Shown piece by piece: positions 55,920 through 64,000 of a stretch of DNA of 64,000 bases. The stretch covers positions 5,353,717 through 5,417,716 of the forward strand of contig JAQFVV010000056.1 of the NCBI GenBank assembly GCA_028023455.1. Direction: 5' to 3'. The notes beneath the pieces are model-generated. The model did no database searches and was not told the origin of the DNA. It saw only the letters and a list, made by a program, of their open reading frames with translations. Every line of letters begins with the position of its first letter. Position 1 is the first letter of the stretch. The position numbers were made by a program, and so were the translations under genes. Origin of the DNA: Epiperipatus broadwayi. Taxonomy: Eukaryota > Onychophora > Udeonychophora > Euonychophora > Peripatidae.

Positions 55920-57200
55920 ATTTATATTTGCAATGTTTTATTTTTACAATTATATCTTGATTTTATATTATATTTTGATAATCTTCACATCATTTATTAC
56001 AAATATAAGTTTATAAGTAAAAAACATTTTTAAAAATAATATTTTAATTTTGCAAATAAAAAAATGTACTAATGTGAAATATGTACAACTATTTTTTTAT
56101 TGAATGTTTGCCTTTGCTGATTAAAAAAAATATTCATCAAATTATTTTTTTTATTTGAACTCTTTTCTAAAAATGAAACAAATTTTTATTCCGACATCAT
56201 AAAATAACAAAATTTTGTTTTAAAATTTAAAATTACACTTAGAATTTTTTTAATATCATTAAAAAATGTTCTGCATTGGCATTTATGAAAGTATTTCTTT
56301 TCAGTAAATTAATCACAATTTTTGCTTTACCATAATTATGGTTTAATTTACTTGTCCTTTTAAAAATAAACTTTTTCAAATAAAATCTAATTGTAATCAT
56401 GAATATTTTTGATTTGAAATAAATATTTTATAAATATGTTACAAAAGTAATCACAAATATGTAAATAAACTAGGAAAGTATATATTTTTTCCCCAATGTA
56501 ATAAAATAAAAATGTTGTCTTTAAAGTCTGAAAATAAAGAATTTATCAATCAGTGGCATTGACAATTCTTTTATATTAAAAGAGTATGATTTAGCTATCA
56601 TACAGTTTTACCTACTATATATCATAATAGACTTTTTATCTTAATTCAAACCCCTCATGGTACATGTATATAACCCTATAATAGTTAATTTGATATGTAA
56701 TAGCATATATTAATGTGTATGTACAGATATGTGTGCAGCATCTAATATATTAATGTTTTTATGCATATAGTATATATGCAGTTATAATTTTTTAAAATTT
56801 AATAAATTTAAAATAAGTTGTGGACATCGTTGTATATGTGGGAGTACACCTACGTATATGTGAAGGTAACTGTAATGCGATAGATTTAGTAAACATTACA
56901 GATTTTCTAAATTATATTTAAGTTACAGAATCATTGGTAAAGGAACTGAGGTGTGATCAGATTTGAGGTCTCAACCTCTCGTCTAGATTGGTCTTGGTAT
57001 AATTTGCCAAAACTCTGGATTTTGTTGCATGAGTGTACAAATATGATTGTTACAATATTAAGATGCTATCAATCAATGACATTGGTGGTTTCTTGGAATT
57101 TGATGTCTATATAATACTGACATCTTCAGGTTGTTTTAAACTAATAAATCAATATCAATTTTAGTTCTAGATCTACCATTAAATAAATGCAAAACCAGCA
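55920..57200 (+). repeat. Third copy of the 29750 dispersed repeat
   Basis: It contains GTTTTATTTTTACAATTA, TTTATTACAAATATAAGTTT, a CATTGACAA block and, at the end, AATACTGACATCTTCAG. The spacing is several hundred bases longer than in the other copies, so it probably carries an insertion between about 56600 and 57050. Confidence 0.55.
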
Positions 57201-57299
57201 AAATAGTGGTTTAGATAGTTGTGATAGAGCTTTAAAAAGCCAAAGTGACAATAAAATTATCACAATGGGTTGAAGGCATACAATGACAAATGAACAGAT

Positions 57300-57835
57300 T
57301 AATTAATTATAAACATTTTTTAGCACAATAGTCATTACTCTAAATAAAAGGGTCCTTACTAAACTGATTTTAACTCCAGTTGAAATGTGGCGACCAACAT
57401 GGTTAGCAGGACAATCCCAAAATATTGCACTGTTATATTGCATCACTTCAATTTTTCAAAAATTATTTTTCAAATTCATTTTTTTTTTACATATACAGAT
57501 AATCTAATGCTATTCAAAATGGAAAAAAAAATGTCAATGTAAAAAATTTTTCTTTTAATAAAGACAGCACTTTAAAAAATAAAGTTTTATGTAAACAACC
57601 CAAAGGGGAATTAAGACTTAAACATATTTCATTCATTTTTTCTTTCTTTTTTAATTAATTATAAACAGCTCTATAATTTCTCAAATTACTTGAAAGTGTT
57701 TGCTTAAAAAATATTTTATATATTGTGCACGTCTCAAAACTTACCAAACTGATTTGAGTGTTGGTTTAAATATAGTCTGCCAGCCCTATTAGGCTGGACA
57801 ATCCTGAAATATTTCACTGTTATATTGAATTATCA
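57300..57835 (+). repeat. Diverged direct repeat pair
   Basis: 57300-57440 and 57655-57835 share AATTATAAACA, ACTAAACTGATTT (second copy ACCAAACTGATTT), GGACAATCC..AAATATT and CACTGTTATATTG. The period is roughly 370 bp. Origin unknown. Confidence 0.6.
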
Positions 57836-58251
57836 TTAAAACTGAACACTGCACAAGATTTAGAAAAAATCTTTTTGGTAAAAGTAGTTCTAAAAACCAA
57901 ATAAACAGAAACCTTAAATTAAATAAAAGTCTTTAATACTGTTCAGTTAAACTTACACAAAAAAATCAAGTGGCTAATATTTTTCAAAATTTTAATAGTT
58001 TCATTTATAGACAGTTGAGAAACAAACATAATAAGAATTGAAATATATTAAAAGCAAAACTAATTAAAAACAATTTATCTTACAACTAAAAGAAAAGTTT
58101 GCTTCAATTAAAAAATAATAAATCTATGACTATTTTTTTAACACATAAAGGCACTGTTATAGAAATTTTGAAAACAAATAGTATTAATATATTAGAAAAA
58201 AATATATAAAAAAAAAAAATAGTCGTATTATTATAATTTGGAAAGAACTTA

Positions 58252-58416
58252 ATGTATGCCATTGGTGCAAATGAAAAATCAAAAATTCATCTTTTTCCAA
58301 GGGAGACATCATTTTTTCTTAAATTATGTGAGTTATCAAAACTTCCAAAACCAGAAGATTTTGAGACAGATTATGAAAGTTGTCGGTTTACCATTCAATC
58401 ATTACTAGGTTTTTAA
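58252..58416 (+). CDS. Short unknown ORF, possible exon or repeat remnant
   Basis: A 54-codon ORF runs from ATG 58252 to TAA 58414-58416. Its composition looks protein-like rather than low-complexity, with a HLFPRET segment and an acidic KPEDFETDYE segment. No family is recognised. It sits about 340 bp upstream of the Penelope endonuclease remnant on the same strand. It may be an unrelated fossil or chance. Confidence 0.2.
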   Translation: MYAIGANEKSKIHLFPRETSFFLKLCELSKLPKPEDFETDYESCRFTIQSLLGF

Positions 58417-58758
58417 CTTCATCTTTACAATTACAATTAATTTGTGATTGCATTTAACACAAATGTCATCCTGTAATAAAAACAAAAATTCCTAGCATAC
58501 TGAATGCAAACAAAGTAACAAAACTATAGACTGTCTTAATACAAATATAAGTCCAAAATTTTATATGCTTCTAAATGATGTAACAATTCGTAGCAGCTGA
58601 GACTGAAATGGTAAAATAAATTGTGTTTAAGGGTGACAATAAATGGTCTACTGTTAGTGGTGATGTACAAATTTTATCACTTGGTACCTGTACTTTATAT
58701 TAAAAAAACTGAACACACACACATATATATTTAAAATATCAAATCTATCCCTAAGTAG

Positions 58759-59060
58759 TTTATATTTTATAAGATTTCTTGCAGTTGTCATAAAATTTAT
58801 ATAGATCAAAGAAAATTAAGTCTTAATAAAAGAGTTAAAGTTGATAAGAATAGAGTTAAAAATAGATATTATAACTCAGATTTATATATTCATGAACTAA
58901 ATATAGGTCATAAATTATTATTTGGTAATGCAGAGGTTATCTTTTATGAAAGAAATGAATTAAAAAGAATAAAAAAAACTCTGAGGATAAATTTTTTGAA
59001 TCTGAGTCTATCAATCTTATGAAGACATCTTTAGATGTTAAAGGAAGTTGTTTTTTGAAG
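58759..59060 (+). pseudogene. Penelope-like element, GIY-YIG endonuclease remnant
   Basis: An 87-codon open stretch without an ATG (58759-59022) reads FIFYKISCSCHKIYI, then NKRVK, SDLYIHELNIGHKLLF and YERNELKRIKK. The YKI...C...IYI start, the H-x-L-N-x-GH centre and the E-R-x-x-L-x-x-I end match the GIY-YIG endonuclease at the C terminus of Penelope-like retroelements. The expected Gly after IYI is Asp here. A +1 shift after KKT restores EDKFFESESINLMKTS to a stop near 59060. The reverse transcriptase is missing upstream. Penelope-like elements often carry hammerhead ribozymes in their terminal repeats, and such copies lie 0.75 kb downstream. Confidence 0.8.
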
Positions 59061-59970
59061 TGAAAGATCGGAAGTGCTAATTTCTTTTGTATATATATAT
59101 ATATATGTTGTGTGTATCTTGTTGAATTTCACTTGGAAAAAGTCTATTTGTCAATAGATAACATCATGGTTGTGAAATTTTTGTAGTAAAATTGTATGCT
59201 GTTGGTTAGTATTGTAATGTTATATGATTTTCTATTTTATTTATCATTATTAGCATAGAACTAGACAGTATTTAATTGTGTGGGTGTGTAGGTGTATATG
59301 AAGAAAGACTAATCTACATCTTCCAAGACTAAGATTTCTGAATGTTACCAGTGTATTAAATGTCCACTTTGTAATATATAAGTAAATACTGATAGAACAT
59401 ACTTATTTTAAAAAATTTCATTAAAAGACTTTTCAAGAATATAAACTTATTTCTCTTTAGCATTAAGTTATTTTTAGAAAATACAGAATGGAAAAATTTA
59501 ATTCTATAATTAATTTCATTCTTACAGTTATTTTCCATTTGTATAATAATTTGGTAGATACATTTCTTATTCACAACTATCAATTATTATTATTTCTTTC
59601 TCTGTTTAAAAAATTTCCACTGAATATTTTTTTTTTGCACCAATTTTTAGTCTTAATTTTTTTCATTTTATTTGATAACTATTGTATCATTTTTTTGAAA
59701 TTTTAAAACATATCACCTAAAAATTTCAAAATTCACTGTAAGTAATCTCCATTTACTTTTTTCTTTCTTTGTTTTTCATTTTAATTTACAAAATACTTCA
59801 AGTAGAACTGATAAACATCACATGATCAACATTTTTTATACTTGCTTATAACTGTTATTAAAACAGGCAAAACTCTCTATACATATTACCACTCAGTGCA
59901 AGCCAGAGTAATCAATGGATGACAGAAGACTTGTGCATAAAATCCCCATCTAGTGCCTACTCACCTAATA

Positions 59971-60012
59971 TCCCCAGACTAGTTTCTAGCTTATGGCCTT
60001 TGTCAGTGAAAG
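59971..60012 (-). ncRNA. Hammerhead-like motif, family 2, probably inactive
   Basis: On the minus strand the motif has CUUUCA/UGGGGA as stem I, CUGACAA, a hairpin, GAAA, ACUAGU and C. Core G8 is replaced by A (CUGACAA), which removes an essential catalytic residue. This is a decayed copy. Confidence 0.5.
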
Positions 60013-60425
60013 CCTTGGATCTGAGAGCACTTCACCTAGATGTTAGGATCCAATGCAACCCTCCAGCAGCCACCTTTTATCTCTACTTAACTACAAAACT
60101 ATGAGTCTTAAATTGGAAAACACTATAATATTTTCAATCCAAGCTCATTAGCTTATATAGTCATATAGATCTGAACTCAATTCAGTACCTATACATTTTG
60201 GTGACTTTGGTTTTTTAATAATCATAGCCACCATTATTCTATTTGGCAGGATTGGCTTTAAGCCAATAAGCACCACATGATCACCATTTCTTATGCTTGC
60301 TTATAACTGTTATTAAAACAGGAAAAACTCTCTATATGTATTGCCACTCAATGCAAGCCAGAGTAATCAATGGATGCCAAAAGGCTTGTGCATAAAATCC
60401 CCATCTAGTGCCTACTCATCCTATA

Positions 60426-60467
60426 TCCCCAGACTTGTTTCTGGCTTGTGGCCTTCGTCAGTGAAGA
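60426..60467 (-). ncRNA. Hammerhead-like motif, family 2
   Basis: The minus strand reads UCUUCA, CUGACGA, hairpin GGC-CACAA-GCC, GAAA, CAAGU, C, UGGGGA. CUGACGA satisfies the core (position 7 is free) and the triplet is GUC. Stem I keeps six pairs using wobbles. The A-A at 10.1-11.1 remains the main doubt. Confidence 0.58.
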
Positions 60468-60647
60468 ACCTTGGATCTGAGAGCACTGCACCTAGATCTT
60501 AGGATCCAATGCAACCCAATGGATTGAAAATATTATAGTGTTTTCAATTTAAGACTCATAGTTTTGTAGTTAAGTAGAGATAAAAGGTGATTGCTGGAGG
60601 GTTGCATTGGATTCTAAGATCTAGGTGTAGTGCTTTCAGATCAAGGC

Positions 60648-60690
60648 TCCTCACTGATGAAGGGCCACAAGCCAGAAACTAGTTTGGGGA
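60648..60690 (+). ncRNA. Hammerhead-like motif, family 2
   Basis: UCCUCA (60648-60653) and UGGGGA (60685-60690) form stem I. CUGAUGA is at 60654-60660 and GAAA at 60675-60678. ACUAGU is followed by U, giving GUU. An extra G enlarges the stem II region in this copy. Confidence 0.52.
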
Positions 60691-60804
60691 TATTGGATAA
60701 ATAGGCATTAGATTGGGGATTTTATGCACAAACCTTCTGGCATCCATTAATTACTCTGGCTTGCATTGAATGACAATGAGTTTTGCCTGTTTCAAGTAGA
60801 ACTG

Positions 60805-63221
60805 GATATAAAAATTTTGAAGAGACATAATTAGCTTGTCTATCTAATATTAATAATAATAGTATTATCTTTCTTATTACTGCGCATATTCTTCAGAATT
60901 TATTAATAAATTGAATCCACTAAATGGCATTCAAAAATTAAATAACAACAGAAAATCTTATAGCCTGAAAAGTATTTTTGGAATCTACCAATCCAATACA
61001 AAATATTAACTCAAATTCATTCATATTTCTATAACTTTTTTTAATATTTGAATTGTGCCGAAATTATTTTTAAATCTAGTAATTATTTTGCTTGACTCTT
61101 AAATATAAGAATATTAATAGTCCAAGTAATTAATCTTATTATTCTTTTTTGCTTTTTTTCCCCATCCTTTTTATTACTTTATCGTTTATATAAAACTTTA
61201 TTTAATAAAAATAAAAAATAAAACTTTATTTTCCATTTCGTCAGCCTATTTCTATAATTTTTTTTTTTTTTGTTTTGCTTTGTAGAATTATGTTTACGCT
61301 TTATAGGAGCAATTTTATTTATAATAAATGTCTCCATATTTTCTTTTTATTTCTGAAGCCTATTATTATCAGAAACTAATCAAATTTGTAGAAACGCTGA
61401 CGTATTATGAAATGTACTATATCAATTAAATAGTTAGGTGAGAGAAATAAATTAAAGCTCCATTTATCAAAAAATATACATGTAAGTTAAATTTATTATA
61501 ACATAATATTTAATAACATATAAAGATATAACCATCTTCAGGTATGTGTGTATGTATGTGCGAATATTAACTTTCATAGATAGGTAAATCTGCTTCTAAA
61601 AAATAGGAATAAAATTTGTCTTCTACATTTATTGTCTAGAAATGTATACTTAAAAAGCGAAATTATATTTAAAATAGGGTATTTTCATGGAATCAAATCT
61701 GAGCTAGGTAAAATTTGATGTATTAATTAGTTGTTTCATACAATTCAGCAATGTATTCAAAGTATTGATCAGTAAATGGATTTTGAGTAATTTTTAGCTA
61801 GTGTTTATAAAACAAAGATAGAAAAACCACTCCCCCCTTCAAAATTTCGCAAAAGTTGGCAAACCTGGTGAGTAATGCCCTTTTCATTGTTTCTTTGAGA
61901 GGAACGGTGAAAGAGAATTATTTTCCTTGCAGTAACTTTTTAAAACCTAGTTTTCAATATTTTCGTCATAAGTGTGTGTGTGTGTATATGATGAAAATAA
62001 TTTCGTTTTTAAACAATAACAAATAATCGTTTTATGGTACAATAATCTCAATTATTACATCAATCGAGATTTAAATAAATCTGAAGCAAGATCAAGATAA
62101 AGATCTTTACATTACCGCTAGTTATCTCACTGATGGAAGGATATGAAAATTTAATAAGGTTCTAACAGACCTCCACCTAACGGATTATAAACAGAACACG
62201 TAATGTTACTCTCGCTGATACGAATTAACCTTTAATGGGTTTTAATTCAAATTTTTAAAGTTTTATAACGCCACATGTTTTTGTGCAATTACACGTATTT
62301 AAATGTATTTAGGCTATATAAAAATTAAAATTTAAAATATATGTGTGAGTGTATGTGTGGTTCGATTAATGAGAAACATAAAAATGATTTTTAAATAAAT
62401 TATTTCACATGAACAAAAATAAAATAATCAAACAACAGTTGCATTTTTTTTTTATTAGTGGAAAAAAAGAATAATTATAAAGATAATAAATAATCTTTAT
62501 AATAACAACTTCTGAATTGAGGAATTCGCATTCAAGCAAAACTCAGTATATAAAATAAAACTGAAAAATTTAAATAGAATAAGATTTATCGTGTGATAAA
62601 ACACTTCAATGTTTCCTATATAAGTACGTTATATACTTGTGAATATTTCTCCATGGTTGTTCAATAAGATGCGTACATTGAATACTAGTGATCATAACAA
62701 ATGGCTTCTTTCCAGACTAACTTATCATCTCAATGGATTGCATGCATATTCATTATTATATTCATCTTTTTTCGATTTTTTTTTTCAACATTTAACGCAT
62801 TTAGTCTAATCATCATCATCATCATCATTATTATTATTATTATGTTTCAAAAGGTACTTTATTGTTTTCCAGTTACAACCAGGTTACAATTGTTATTACA
62901 AGAATCAAGATAACATCTTTATATTATATTGTCCTAGTTAAATGTTATAGAATTGTTCATTATCAAATAGTGTTCAGAATATTATAAACAGTTATATTTG
63001 AATAGTTATTAGGTGCACAGATGTTACTGTAGCTATTACTGGATAGAGGTGGGCTCTGTTCTTTTGTTTTTATTTCCTATTTTATTATTTATTTATTTTT
63101 TAGTTTTTTCTTTTGCTAGAGCTGTATATTACTTAGTTATCATTTACTTGATTATGTTATAACTTTGCTCTGTTTTAAGCAGAGACCAGGTAACCGCATA
63201 GATGTCTGGACTTGTTATCAA

Positions 63222-63223
<2 letters not shown>
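60805..63223. other. AT-rich sequence, no gene seen
   Basis: A short GC-richer patch at about 61825-61920 includes CTGGTGAGTAAT, which looks like a splice donor, but no exon can be built around it. Confidence 0.4.

Positions 63224-63282
<59 letters not shown>
63224..63282. repeat. (ATT)n microsatellite
   Basis: Perfect TTA repeats. A related short ATC/ATT run is at 62811-62842, and (TG)14 at 63382-63409. Confidence 0.97.
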
Positions 63283-63377
63283 TACGTTATTTTCTCACTT
63301 TTCCCCAATAATTATTATTATTTATTTATTTTTGACGTTATTCTCTCACTTTTCCCCAATAGATCTTGATACTTTAT

Positions 63378-63408
<31 letters not shown>

Positions 63409-64000
63409 CTAATCTTTCGTATATTGCTATTTATTAAAATAATTTTTGCTGCCTTGATATACATTTTTTATATTTGTTTCAGTCATTTTTATTATTATTC
63501 AGATATGTATTATTCCAATATTAGTATTTTCATTTTCGTATTTCACACTTTTTTTAGTTTTTTTAATATACTGTATTTAAGTTTGTTTTTTTCAAAGGAA
63601 ATGTAAATAACTATATAGTGAAGTGCTGCAATCAAACAATAAAATGATCATCGTCAATAGTAATTTATTATTGCTTTTATCTTTTTAACATAATAGATTT
63701 TAACATTTTAATTTTAAAAATATAATCATAAACTTTGATGACTTATTATTATCTCTAAAGCCAAAATAATAATAAGAAGAAAAAGAATTACAATAAATAA
63801 TATTTAGCAACAGGTAAGTAAAAGACACCTTAACTAACTCAGCATTCAAAGGTGCATAGTATTAATTTGCCTAACTATTGAACTTTTGAAACATTCTCTG
63901 TATAAATTATACCCACAAAGGATTTTCTGTATTAGTGTTTATTAATTTACAAATACTGAACTTTATATTATATCTCTTTGAGAGCGGCTAAGTAACAGTT

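Larger units (their letters stand above)
59811..60790. mobile_element. Composite hammerhead retroelement, family 2, tandem plus inverted
   Basis: A perfect, non-AT-only 14-bp duplication, TTCAAGTAGAACTG, occurs at 59797-59810 and 60791-60804, so both ends are certain. Inside are one full antisense unit (59811 to about 60260), a second partial antisense unit (to about 60517) with period 455 bp, and a sense partial unit (60518-60790). Each carries a hammerhead motif, giving three in one element. There is no coding capacity. Units share the GAGGGTTGCATT and TTATGCACAA blocks with the copies at 26340 and 47903. Confidence 0.9.

Overview
This is a very AT-rich, gene-poor stretch of animal nuclear DNA. 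It has long low-complexity tracts, many microsatellites, tRNA-derived SINEs, RTE and other LINE remains, Penelope-like remains and DNA-transposon MITEs. The one cellular gene I recognise is the last coding exon of a BarH-class homeobox gene (40520-40793, + strand). It starts inside homeodomain helix 3 and encodes the conserved BarH segment just after the homeodomain. The rest of the homeobox was not found upstream, so much or all of 1-40519 is probably one very long intron. The BarH gene fixes the host as an animal. The repeat mix and exon sequence would fit a large-genome spiralian such as a mollusc, but that is only inference.

Layout. 1-12873: AT-rich sequence with a LINE 3' remnant behind an (ATT)n block (4208-5190), a CCAAT-bearing patch near 7200-7480, a SINE remnant (8925-9140) and a diverged repeat pair (10640-11070). 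12887-13679: a complete small retroelement with two tandem hammerhead ribozymes, an inverted arm and a 13-bp target-site duplication. 13693-26330: mostly featureless, with a TATA/CCAAT promoter-like site (about 21423) and a nested hairpin (24330-24470). 26340-26874: a fragment of a second hammerhead family, then a complete hAT-type MITE with an 8-bp duplication. 28700-31800: diverged duplicated repeats. 32985-34390: a GC-richer island with a 238-codon ORF of unknown origin. 34777-35020: long (TA)n. 37350-37960: a foldback element and a tRNA-SINE. 40520-42550: BarH terminal exon, 3' UTR and a candidate conserved noncoding block. 43130-47550: a degenerate + strand RTE endonuclease fragment, then a nearly full-length but broken - strand RTE LINE carrying a recent 281-bp tandem duplication. 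47903-48727 and 59811-60790: two composite hammerhead elements with 14-bp target-site duplications. 49203-49783: (AAT)n and a second SINE. 50850-51127: a TTAA/TA-flanked MITE. 58759-59060: a Penelope-like GIY-YIG endonuclease fragment.

The most interesting system is a set of small non-coding retroelements whose repeat unit (about 423 or 455 bp) carries a hammerhead self-cleaving ribozyme. There are two sequence families and seven hammerhead motifs. Three composite insertions share one design: inverted partial unit plus tandem units, with 13-14 bp target-site duplications. This matches what is known of retrozymes and Penelope-like retroelements, and a Penelope-type endonuclease remnant lies 0.75 kb from one of them.
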